A DNA stretch of 49,954 nucleotides from an uncultured Eubacteriales bacterium (GTDB lineage: Bacteria > Bacillota > Clostridia > Oscillospirales > Oscillospiraceae): NCBI GenBank assembly GCA_900319275.1, contig ONNS01000070.1, positions 1-49,954 of the forward strand, written 5' to 3'. Position numbers and translations under genes: made by a program. Under the pieces are notes generated by a model. The model had not been told where the DNA came from and ran no database searches. It saw only the letters and a program-made list of their open reading frames with translations. The first letter of the stretch is position 1. Each line of letters starts with the position of its first letter. Of the stretch, positions 15,759 to 23,051 are shown piece after piece.

Positions 15759-15792
15759 AAAATGTATAAGGGTATCGGTTTGAGGCAGATAA

Positions 15793-16023
15793 AGCCTTCC
15801 CCTTTGAGTAAACGATGATTAAATGCGGCGAGAGCAGCTGACGAGGAAATCTTCGTCAGATCAAGGCACAAAAACGCGGGAATACTTTGTGTATTCCAAG
15901 TTTTTAATGACGGATGAGGTGGCACGCTGCGATATCACTTATCTATAATACGGACGCTGACACCTCATCAGTCACGGCGCCGGCGTTTAGACGCGCCGCG
16001 ACAGCTTCCCCTCAAGGGGAAGC
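15793..16023. repeat. Composite family B repeat with a truncated nested element
   Basis: Two family B units face each other. 15961-16023 reads CACCTCATC, a GC-rich segment, then TTCCCCTC-AA-GGGGAAG. 15793-15922 is the inverse (GCCTTCCCC at one end, GACGGATGAGGTG at the other). Its interior is occupied by about 100 bases beginning AGTAAACGATGATTAAATGC that match the nested insert at 19471-19566. Non-coding. It fills the gap between bofA and the nucleotidase. Confidence 0.7.
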
Positions 16024-16076
16024 CATAACCGTATATCCGGGCTTGCTGTGCAAAGCCAACACCAACAAGATGTATA

Positions 16077-16784
16077 CTATTCCTCGGCCGCCAGCCGCTC
16101 CAGCAGCGGCGGGAGCTCGGCGAGGTCGGTGATCGTAAAGCTCGGCTGAATGTCTGGGTCGACGGGGCGGCCGCGGTAATTATACCAGCAGGTACGCAGC
16201 CCGGCGCGCTGCCCGCCGAGGATATCCGAGCTCAGGCTGTCGCCGACCATCAGCGCACGCACGGGGTCGAAGTCCGCCATCCGGGCAAAGCAGGCCTCGA
16301 AGAAGGCGAGGCTCGGCTTGTCGACGCCCATCGTTTCCGAAACAAAAATATCCGCGAAATACGGAGAGATCCCGGCGCTCTGCAGGCGGGCGGCCTGCAC
16401 GCGCGAATTGCCGTTGGAGAGCAGATAGAGCGGGTATTTCCCGTGCAGCTCCTCGAGCAGCGCCTCGGCACCGGGCATGAAAAAGTGTCCCTGACAGAGA
16501 TAGTTCTCGTACAGGTCCTGGGCCGTTTTTCCGGGAAAATCGACGCCGCGCTCGCGAAAGAGCGCGTCAAAGCGCCCGACGAGGATCTGCTCGCGGCTCA
16601 TGACGCCTTTCTCTAACTGCTGCCAGTACCAGGCGTTGATCTCGCTGTAACGGTCGAGCGTCGGCTGGCTGTAATCGAGACCGAGTTCACTAAAAGCGCG
16701 CGTGAGTGCGCGGTGCTCGGCCGTGCGGAAATCGAGGATCGTGTCGTCCAGGTCCAGCAGGACAAAGAAGGGTTTTGTGCTCAC
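16077..16784 (-). CDS. YjjG-type HAD hydrolase (noncanonical pyrimidine nucleotidase)
   Basis: 235 residues. It starts at GTG 16784, whose bases overlap the murF stop by four (GTGA), implying coupled translation. The HAD signature DLDDT (Asp11, Asp13), the LLSNGNSRVQ motif II, the lysine in VDKPSLAFFE and the VGDSLSSDILGG motif IV are all present, with a helical cap. The family dephosphorylates nucleoside monophosphates, with YjjG preferring damaged or noncanonical pyrimidines (housecleaning). Substrate preference is inferred from family resemblance. It is co-transcribed with murF, with no known functional link. Confidence 0.85.
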   Translation of the reverse strand: MSTKPFFVLLDLDDTILDFRTAEHRALTRAFSELGLDYSQPTLDRYSEINAWYWQQLEKGVMSREQILVGRFDALFRERGVDFPGKTAQDLYENYLCQGHFFMPGAEALLEELHGKYPLYLLSNGNSRVQAARLQSAGISPYFADIFVSETMGVDKPSLAFFEACFARMADFDPVRALMVGDSLSSDILGGQRAGLRTCWYNYRGRPVDPDIQPSFTITDLAELPPLLERLAAEE

Positions 16785-18133
16785 AGGGCCTTCACCGCCT
16801 CTGAGACCTTGTCAAAGTGCATGCCGAGCGAGGCCTTCACGAGCACGCGGTCGCCCTCGCGCAGCAGCTGCGGCAGCGCCGCGATCAGCGCCTCGCGGCT
16901 CTCAAACCAGGTGCCGCCCTCGCCGAAGGCGCGGACCGTCTCCCTGCTGTTCGGCCCGGCGCACAGCAGCAGCTCGACGCCCTGCTCGCGGGCATAGCGG
17001 CCGAGATCGTAGTGCATCTGCGCTCTGTCCTCCCCGAGCTCGAGCATATCGCCGAGGATGGCGACGTGCCGCCCCGGCAGGCTCAGCAGCGTGTCGATGC
17101 CAAAGCGCGTGGAATCGGGGTTGGCGTTATAGCAGTCGTCGATCAGCGTGAGCTTGCCGGTCTCGATGACCGCGGCGCGGCGGCCCACGACGCGGAAGGC
17201 CGCAATGCCCGCCGCGATCTCGGCGTCGCTGAGGCCGAAGCGGATACCGACTGCCGCTCCCTCGAGTGCGGCATAGATCAGATGCTTGCCGAGCGACGGG
17301 ATGACGGCGCGGATATCCCGCCCCAGACCCACGATGCGCAGCGCGGTGCCGCGCTCGCCCAGGGGCTGGATATCGACGGCGCGCAGGTCGCAACCCTCGC
17401 CCAGTCCGTAGAGCGTCTTATTCTGGCGGCAGCGGAAGTCCCGCTGTTTTTCGTCGTCGCCGTTCATCAGCACCGGCGCGTCCTCCGGCATCAGAGCGAG
17501 CATTTCGGTCTTTGCCTGCAGCACGCCGTCGAGATCGTGCAGAAACTCGAGGTGCGCGTGGCCGATGACCGTATAGACAGCCATCGTCGGGCGGGCGATC
17601 GCCGCGAGATGCGTCATCTCGCCAAAGCCGGAAATGCCCATCTCGACCACGGCGATCTCATGCTCCTTCGTGATGCGCGAGACCGTCATCGGCACACCGA
17701 TCTGGTTATTGAGATTGCCCTCGGTCTTCAAAACTTTATATTTTTGCGACAGGACGGACGCGATCATCTCCTTGGCCGAGGTCTTCCCTACACTGCCCGT
17801 AATGCCGATGACCGGCAGCTGCAGCGTTGAGCGGTAGTCCGCGGCGATTTTCTCGAGCGCTGTCTGTACGTCGTCCACCAGCAGGATCGGCCGCATCTCC
17901 CCGTCGGGGATGCGCTCGGCGAGACAGCAGGCCGCACCCTTATCAAAGGCGGCGGTTATATAGTCGTGTCCGTCCACGCGCTCGCCCTTATAGGCAACAA
18001 AGAGATCGCCGGGCTCGATCGCGCGGCTGTCGATCACGACGCGGCCAAGCGCCTGCTCGCCGTTCACTGCGCCGTAAACTGCTGCACCGCAGGCCGCGGC
18101 CGCTCTGTTGATTGTCATTCCATCCATATTCAC
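16781..18133 (-). CDS. murF: UDP-N-acetylmuramoyl-tripeptide--D-alanyl-D-alanine ligase
   Basis: 450 residues if GTG 18133 is used; ATG 18127 two codons later is equally placed behind AGGA. It catalyses the ATP-dependent addition of D-Ala-D-Ala to the cytoplasmic peptidoglycan precursor. The Mur ligase P-loop GITGSVGKTS (110-119), EGNLNNQIGVP, EMGISGFGEM, then NGDDEK and DDCYNANPDS are all clear. The length matches the family. It lies apart from other mur genes; the only operon partner is the downstream nucleotidase. A promoter and a leader hairpin (18147-18166, arms CCCCCGC and GCGGGGG) precede it. Confidence 0.95.
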   Translation of the reverse strand: MNMDGMTINRAAAACGAAVYGAVNGEQALGRVVIDSRAIEPGDLFVAYKGERVDGHDYITAAFDKGAACCLAERIPDGEMRPILLVDDVQTALEKIAADYRSTLQLPVIGITGSVGKTSAKEMIASVLSQKYKVLKTEGNLNNQIGVPMTVSRITKEHEIAVVEMGISGFGEMTHLAAIARPTMAVYTVIGHAHLEFLHDLDGVLQAKTEMLALMPEDAPVLMNGDDEKQRDFRCRQNKTLYGLGEGCDLRAVDIQPLGERGTALRIVGLGRDIRAVIPSLGKHLIYAALEGAAVGIRFGLSDAEIAAGIAAFRVVGRRAAVIETGKLTLIDDCYNANPDSTRFGIDTLLSLPGRHVAILGDMLELGEDRAQMHYDLGRYAREQGVELLLCAGPNSRETVRAFGEGGTWFESREALIAALPQLLREGDRVLVKASLGMHFDKVSEAVKAL

Positions 18134-18173
18134 ATCATCCTGTTCTCCCCCGCCTCTTTGCGGGGGTCAAGTC

Positions 18174-18202
18174 AGTATACCATAGTGCCCGGGCTCGGTA
18201 AA
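18174..18202 (-). promoter_or_regulatory. Extended -10 promoter of murF
   Basis: The minus strand has TTTACC (18197-18202), a 17-base spacer ending TGG, and TATACT (18174-18179). A 7 bp GC stem-loop lies in the leader between the promoter and murF. Confidence 0.55.
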
Positions 18203-18224
18203 GATAAAAAAGGGAAAAAAGATA

Positions 18225-18253
18225 GTGCAAGCTGACGGCAGATATGCTATAAT
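18225..18253 (+). promoter_or_regulatory. Extended -10 promoter of the exonuclease gene
   Basis: TATAAT (18248-18253) is preceded directly by TGC. The -35 hexamer GTGCAA (18225-18230) is weak, with 17 spacing. It is divergent from the murF promoter. Confidence 0.5.
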
Positions 18254-18306
18254 GTCAATGTTGACTTGTTTTCAGCTATCATTATATATACAAAGGATTG
18301 TTTGCT

Positions 18307-19320
18307 ATGCACTATGTGGTGGTCGATTTGGAGTGGAACCAGGCGATGAGCTCCAAATCCTCCGTATTCAACAAGCTCCCGATCCACCTGAGCGGTGAGA
18401 TCATCGAGATCGGCGCGGTCAAGCTCAACGACGATATGACCCCCGGCGAGGAGTTTACGATCGACGTCAAGCCCGTCTATTTCCGCCAGATGCACTATAA
18501 GGTCAAAAATATCACCGGCTTTGACAAGGAGCGACTCTCCGCCGGTGAGAGCTTTCCCGACGCACTGCAGAAGTTCCGCGAGTGGTGCGGCGATGGCGTC
18601 ACTTTCCTGACCTGGGGCAATGACGACCAGCGCGTGATGGAGCAGAATATCATCATTCACGATCTCGACTGGGACTGGATCAACGAATGGATTAACCTGC
18701 AGCTGATTTACAATGTGCAGAACGGGCTCGACAAAAACCAGAAATCGCTGGCGAGCGCGATGGAGCACTACGAAATCGAGCAGACCCGTGTGGCGCACGA
18801 CGCGCTGGGCGACGCTTACAACACGGCTCTGGTCGCCTCCCATCTCGATATGGCCGAGGGGCTGCGCCACTATGACGAGGCCGGACAGATCCTCGCCGCC
18901 CGTATGCCGAATTACAAGCCGAAGGGCGAGTCGCAGGAGCCGAACTTCCTGCTGCACGAGGTATATGACGGCTTTCTCACGAAGAATGCCGCGTTCGACG
19001 ATCCGCGCGTGCTCCATTTCAGCTGCCCCGCCTGCGGCCGCGAGCTTGAGGGCAACAAGTGGGTCAACCAGGGCGATCAGCGCTATATGAACCTGTTCAC
19101 CTGTGAGGAGCACGGCAGCTTCCTTGTGCGCGCCCGCTTCAAAAAGCTGGCCGAGGACGGCAGTTGGGTCGCCAACCGTCTGGTCTACGAGGCTGATGAA
19201 GAGATGCAGGACTTTTACCGGCAGAAGGCCACGCAGGCTCGCCGCCGCAGCCGCGGTCGTTCGGGTCGCCGGGGGCGCGACGCCCGGCAGGCGCAGCCGC
19301 AGGAATCCTCGAACGAATAA
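18307..19320 (+). CDS. DEDDh 3'-5' exonuclease with zinc-binding motif and basic tail
   Basis: 337 residues from ATG 18307 (MHYVVVDLEWN), preceded by AAAGGA at nine bases; a TTG at 18298 is less likely. The exonuclease fold shows DLE (Asp7, Glu9), the mid-domain Asp in TWGNDDQRV and the HDALGDA motif, as in KapD/Eri1-like and DNA polymerase epsilon-type nucleases. After the catalytic domain comes CPACG, and some 25 residues later CEEHG, a likely zinc knuckle. The last ~30 residues are RRRSRGRSGRRGRDARQ-like, a nucleic-acid-binding tail. Probably an RNA or DNA trimming enzyme. The substrate is unknown. The zinc and RG-rich additions are unusual extras. Confidence 0.85.
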   Translation: MHYVVVDLEWNQAMSSKSSVFNKLPIHLSGEIIEIGAVKLNDDMTPGEEFTIDVKPVYFRQMHYKVKNITGFDKERLSAGESFPDALQKFREWCGDGVTFLTWGNDDQRVMEQNIIIHDLDWDWINEWINLQLIYNVQNGLDKNQKSLASAMEHYEIEQTRVAHDALGDAYNTALVASHLDMAEGLRHYDEAGQILAARMPNYKPKGESQEPNFLLHEVYDGFLTKNAAFDDPRVLHFSCPACGRELEGNKWVNQGDQRYMNLFTCEEHGSFLVRARFKKLAEDGSWVANRLVYEADEEMQDFYRQKATQARRRSRGRSGRRGRDARQAQPQESSNE

Positions 19321-19338
19321 TCGTTAATACGATAAATA

Positions 19339-19387
19339 ACCCGTCCGGTTCAGAGCAGACAGGCTTCTGTACCGGGCGGGTGTTTTA
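19339..19387 (+). terminator. Terminator of the exonuclease gene
   Basis: ACCCGTCCGGT (19339-19349) pairs with ACCGGGCGGGT (19371-19381), followed by GTTTTATT. Confidence 0.75.
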
Positions 19388-19415
19388 TTCTGAAATGATA
19401 CGTCGTCTGAAGCTC

Positions 19416-19620
19416 CACCTCATCCGTCTTGCCCCTCGCGGGGGAACGGGGCAAGCCACCTTCTCCTCAAGTAAACGATGATTAAATACGGCGAGAGCGA
19501 ATGGCGAGCAAATCTTTGTCAGATCAAGGCATAAAAACGCAGAAATACTTTGTGTATTTCAAGTTTTTTTGCCGTCAGGCGCCGAAGGCGTATTAATCAG
19601 CGGTTACTCAAGGAGAAGGC
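19416..19620. repeat. Family B repeat interrupted by a nested MITE-like insert
   Basis: It begins CACCTCATCCGTC. A hairpin with CTTGCCCC/GGGGCAAG arms follows, then CCACCTTCTCCTCA. The complementary arm CAAGGAGAAGG appears only at 19609-19619. Between them lies an insert with its own ~20 base inverted ends (AGTAAACGATGATTAA and the complement of TTAATCAGCGGTTACT), flanked by CTCA on both sides. It fills the gap between the exonuclease terminator and ribF. Confidence 0.7.
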
Positions 19621-19623
19621 ATA

Positions 19624-20541
19624 TTATGCATCTCGTTCGTCTTGCAGAGCGGCAAAGAACGCGCGGGCGTTGTCGGCGTCGCGGCGGATCTGTTCGCCGA
19701 GTGCTTCGACGCTGTCAAAGCGTTTTTCCGGACGCAAAAACTCGTAAAACTCCACGCGCGCCTGGCGGCCGTAGAGATTGCCCTCGTAGTCGAGCAGGTA
19801 GCTTTCGACGCTGACCTTGTTATCCTCACTGACCGTCGGGCGGATACCGACGTTCGTGACCGCGATATAGCTCTTCCCGTCCTCGATGAAGACCTTTGCG
19901 GCGTATACGCCGTGGCGCGGCACCAGAACGCCGCTGGGGAAAAACATATTGATCGTCGGCGTACCCATGCGGGTGCCCAGGTGGTAGCCCGAGTGCACCG
20001 TGTCGCTGAGACTGTGCGGATGGCCGAGGAAGCGGTTGGCCTCGCGGATATTGCCCTCGGCGATCAGTTTTCGGATATAGGTGGAGCTGACAACCGTGCC
20101 GTCGAGCATAACGGGTTCGATAATGTCGCAGCCGAGGCCGCGGCTCTCGCAGTAGTCCTTCAATCGTGCGGCCGTCCCCTCACCCCGGTAGCCGAAGCAG
20201 AAATCGTGGCCGACGACCATCCAGGCAACGTGCAGCTCGTCGATCAGCCGGTCGGCGAATTCCTGCCAGGGCATGTGCATGACGCGGCGATTGAAGTGGA
20301 TAAATACCACATTCTCGATACCAAAGCAGCGGCGGATGATATCCTCGCGGCCGATCGCGCTGTTGATCAGCGGAACCTCGCCGCCGCGCACCAGCGTATC
20401 CGGGTGCACGTCGAAGCTCAGCACCGAGGGCATCGCGCCGATCTCGGCGGCGCGCGCCTTGGTCTTATTCAAAAGCGCGGCATGGCCGATGTGTACGCCG
20501 TCAAAAAAACCGAGCGCGAGAGCGCGCTTCGTTTCCGTCAT
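19624..20541 (-). CDS. ribF: Bifunctional riboflavin kinase / FAD synthetase
   Basis: 305 residues; its ATG overlaps the truB stop by four bases. It makes FMN from riboflavin and then FAD. The N-terminal nucleotidylyl-transferase has LGFFDGVHIGH and VGHDFCFGYRGEG, with SSTYIR closing the domain. The C-terminal flavokinase has GTRMGTPTINM and HGVYAAKV. The length is typical. It is the last gene of the rbfA-nrnA-truB-ribF operon, a conserved Firmicutes order. Confidence 0.95.
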   Translation of the reverse strand: MTETKRALALGFFDGVHIGHAALLNKTKARAAEIGAMPSVLSFDVHPDTLVRGGEVPLINSAIGREDIIRRCFGIENVVFIHFNRRVMHMPWQEFADRLIDELHVAWMVVGHDFCFGYRGEGTAARLKDYCESRGLGCDIIEPVMLDGTVVSSTYIRKLIAEGNIREANRFLGHPHSLSDTVHSGYHLGTRMGTPTINMFFPSGVLVPRHGVYAAKVFIEDGKSYIAVTNVGIRPTVSEDNKVSVESYLLDYEGNLYGRQARVEFYEFLRPEKRFDSVEALGEQIRRDADNARAFFAALQDERDA

Positions 20542-21404
20542 GTTGACACCTCAAAAAAGCTTTTTACTGTAGATAGTCTGCCGTCTTCCACGCGGCAGAG
20601 CGCCAGGTATTCGCCGTTTTCCGCGTAGACACGATACTCACCGGGGGCCGAATCCGTCTGCAGGTCGTTCCCGCAGCGCAGCTTCTGTTCGGCGCGGCCC
20701 CGAACCGTCAGGCGCGGCCGGTCGACAAACAGGCGGTCGGTCGGGATCAGCAGCGCCTCCTTGTCCTCCGCGGCCTGAACCGCGGCGATCGTGCGGGCGT
20801 TTTCGACCGACAGCGCGCCGATCTCCAGCCGACGCAGGCCGCTCATGCAGCCGCCGCAGCCGAGCGCCTGCCCGATATCGTGGCAGAGCGTGCGCACATA
20901 GGTGCCCTTCGAGCAGCGGACGTCCAGCAGCCAGTCGTCCCCCTCGCGGCCGAGCAGTGTGAGCGCTTCGACCGTGACCGGCCGCGCCTCGCGCTCGATC
21001 TCGCCGCTGCGGCGGGCGATGTCGTAGAGCTTGCGGCCGTTGATCTTGATGGCCGAATACATCGGCGGGATCTGCTCGATCTCGCCGGTAAACGCTTTCA
21101 GCACTTCCAACAGCCGCTCTTCGGAGACGTCGGCCGACTGCTCGCTGAGTGTGCGGCCCCAGATGTCCTGCGTGTCGGTCGTCTGCCCCAGGCGCAGTCT
21201 GGCGAGGTAATGCTTGTGCTGTGCCTCGGCATACTGCGCAGCACGCGTAGCGCGCCCGACAAGCACGACCAGCAGGCCGGTCGCCATCGGGTCGAGCGTC
21301 CCGGCATGGCCGATGCGCCGTTCATGCAGCACGCCGCGGAGCTTCACCACCACGTCGTTCGAGGTCCAGTCCGGCTCCTTGTCGATCAGCAGCAGGCCGT
21401 TCAT
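20538..21404 (-). CDS. truB: tRNA pseudouridine-55 synthase
   Basis: 288 residues. It isomerises U55 in the T loop of tRNAs. MNGLLLIDKEPDWTSNDVV and the catalytic GHAGTLDPMATGLL (Asp38) are diagnostic, with YSAIKINGRKLYD and CSKGTYVRTLCHDIG downstream. A PUA-like C-terminal region follows. It overlaps nrnA upstream and ribF downstream by four bases each, so translation is coupled across the operon. Confidence 0.96.
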   Translation of the reverse strand: MNGLLLIDKEPDWTSNDVVVKLRGVLHERRIGHAGTLDPMATGLLVVLVGRATRAAQYAEAQHKHYLARLRLGQTTDTQDIWGRTLSEQSADVSEERLLEVLKAFTGEIEQIPPMYSAIKINGRKLYDIARRSGEIEREARPVTVEALTLLGREGDDWLLDVRCSKGTYVRTLCHDIGQALGCGGCMSGLRRLEIGALSVENARTIAAVQAAEDKEALLIPTDRLFVDRPRLTVRGRAEQKLRCGNDLQTDSAPGEYRVYAENGEYLALCRVEDGRLSTVKSFFEVST

Positions 21405-22336
21405 CGCAGCACCTCGTCAACCACGGCGAGGAGCATTTCTTTGGCCCGCTCCGGCGTCTCGGCGATCGTGCAGCCGGCGGCCTGCGCGTGTCCGCCGCCG
21501 CCGAAGGCCGCACAGACTGCGCTGCTGCTGATGCCAGGCAGCGAGCGGACCGAGACCTTGCTGCTGCCGTCCGCCTGCTCGCGGATCAGCAGTGTCAGCT
21601 CGCCGCTCTCGGCGCGTCCTGGCAGACCCGCGAGATCGTCGCAGTCGTCCTCGGTCGCACCGGCCGCCTGCATCATCTCGCGCGTCACCGTGGCCACAAC
21701 GACACGCCCGCCGTTGTGAAAGCTCATACTGTTATAGAGCATGCCCTCGAGCCGGATGCGCGCGTCGCTGACCTTGCGGAAAAAGCTGAGATTCAGCGGT
21801 TGCAGCTCGGCCCCGGCCTCGGCCAGCTCGGCGGCTGCGCGAAAGCTGCGGGCATTGACGTTGGAATACTGGAAGCAGCCCGTGTCGGTCGAGAGCGCTA
21901 TGTAGAGGAGGTTGGCCTCCTCGCGGTTCGGTTTGGCGCACAGCGCCTTGATCACATCCAGCACGATCTCGCCGCAGGACGAGCGGTCCGCCAGGATCAG
22001 CTCACGCCGGGCGTAGTGGGTGTTCGTGGGGTGATGGTCGATGCAGAAATCCGCACGGCCCTCAAAGCCCAGAGCAAACAGCTTCTCGTCCGCCACATCC
22101 ACGGCCACGGTGTATTCCGGCTTGAAGTCGTCCGGGGCGAAATAGCACTCGCACCAGCGCGCAAGCTTTGTGCTGGCCTGCCGGTTGGGATAGAGCCACA
22201 CGGTCTTGCCGCGGCGGCGCAGGGCCGCGCACAGCGCGCTGGCCGATCCGATCGTGTCGCCGTCGGGATTTTTGTGTGTCAGCAGCAGAATGTTGTCTTT
22301 CTCCAGCAGCAGTCTGGCCGCGTCTTTGGCATTCAT
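21401..22336 (-). CDS. nrnA: DHH family nanoRNase / pAp phosphatase
   Basis: 311 residues from ATG 22336 (MNAKDAARLLL). A longer frame into rbfA is spurious because it would run through rbfA in another frame. It degrades 2-5 nucleotide RNAs and the sulfate-assimilation by-product pAp. The motifs are HKNPDGDTIGS (motif I), VAVDVAD, DHHPTN (the DHH motif) and the DHHA1 signature GGGGHAQAAG. It overlaps rbfA and truB by four bases each. Confidence 0.94.
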   Translation of the reverse strand: MNAKDAARLLLEKDNILLLTHKNPDGDTIGSASALCAALRRRGKTVWLYPNRQASTKLARWCECYFAPDDFKPEYTVAVDVADEKLFALGFEGRADFCIDHHPTNTHYARRELILADRSSCGEIVLDVIKALCAKPNREEANLLYIALSTDTGCFQYSNVNARSFRAAAELAEAGAELQPLNLSFFRKVSDARIRLEGMLYNSMSFHNGGRVVVATVTREMMQAAGATEDDCDDLAGLPGRAESGELTLLIREQADGSSKVSVRSLPGISSSAVCAAFGGGGHAQAAGCTIAETPERAKEMLLAVVDEVLR

Positions 22337-22704
22337 GCCTCTTCCCCGCTCTCTTCGTCGTGTTGGATATCGAGAGATTCGATCACCTGGCTGATATGTG
22401 CGCCGTATTCGATGGAATGATCGAGCTCGAAGACGAGCTCGGGCGTATAGCGCAGGTTCAGCGTGCTCCCGAGCTCGCGCCGCAGCCAGCCGGAGGCGGA
22501 TTTCAGTCCGCGCTTGAATTCCTTTTCGTTCTCCAGCCCGAGCACCGACAGCCACACCTTGGCATAGCGCAGGTCGCCGGTCGTCTCGACACGGGTGACG
22601 CTGATCATCCCCTGCTGGACGCGGGGGTCCTTCACGTCGCGCAGCCGTGCCGACAGCACACGCTGGATATCGTCATTCGTTCTTGCAAGTTTATTGGAAG
22701 GCAT
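22333..22704 (-). CDS. rbfA: Ribosome-binding factor A
   Basis: 123 residues from ATG 22704 (MPSNKLARTNDDIQ), chosen because AAGGAG precedes it. It binds the 30S subunit and promotes late 16S maturation. The KH-like pattern is visible: RVLSARLRDVKDPRV, then ISVTRVETTGDLRYAKVWLS, and LNLRYTPELVFELDHSIEYG. It is the first gene of its operon here. The nusA-infB genes that normally lie upstream are absent and replaced by a repeat and an S41 gene, and a clear promoter precedes it. Confidence 0.95.
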   Translation of the reverse strand: MPSNKLARTNDDIQRVLSARLRDVKDPRVQQGMISVTRVETTGDLRYAKVWLSVLGLENEKEFKRGLKSASGWLRRELGSTLNLRYTPELVFELDHSIEYGAHISQVIESLDIQHDEESGEEA

Positions 22705-22757
22705 TGTACTTCTCCTTTTCACGGCATACACAAGCTATCTTTTACCTGTATCAGTTT

Positions 22758-22786
22758 ATTGTACCATTAACAGCTTGTCTCTTCAA
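22758..22786 (-). promoter_or_regulatory. Sigma-A promoter of rbfA-nrnA-truB-ribF
   Basis: TTGAAG (22781-22786), a 17-base spacer and TACAAT (22758-22763) on the minus strand, 54 bases upstream of rbfA. Confidence 0.75.
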
Positions 22787-22818
22787 GAGCTATTCATGCA
22801 GCAAAGCAAAAAAAGGGC

Positions 22819-23051
22819 GTGTTGCAAAATGCAGGAAACCGAGTAAAAGAAGGTCTCTTACGTAGGGGAGGGGCTTGCCCCTCCCGCGCACGCAAATAAA
22901 CTAATTTACAAATTATGTACGGCGCAACCGCAAAATGCTGCGATTGCGCCGTTTATTGCCGATAAATAATAACATGGTACCGCCGGGAGGGGCAAGCCCC
23001 TCCCCTACGGCAGAACCGTCATTTGTGCAGCTAAACCGTATTTTGCAACAC
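22819..23051. mobile_element. 233 bp composite inverted-repeat element abutting the S41 stop codon
   Basis: The outer ends are 12 bp perfect inverted repeats, GTGTTGCAAAAT (22819-22830) and ATTTTGCAACAC (23040-23051). Inside them a 26 bp perfect inverted repeat pairs 22861-22886 with 22984-23009 (rich in GGGGAGGGGC). The centre is a hairpin with GGCGCAA and TTGCGCC arms. The right end is immediately followed by the TAA of the S41 gene. It has no coding capacity. Confidence 0.7.
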
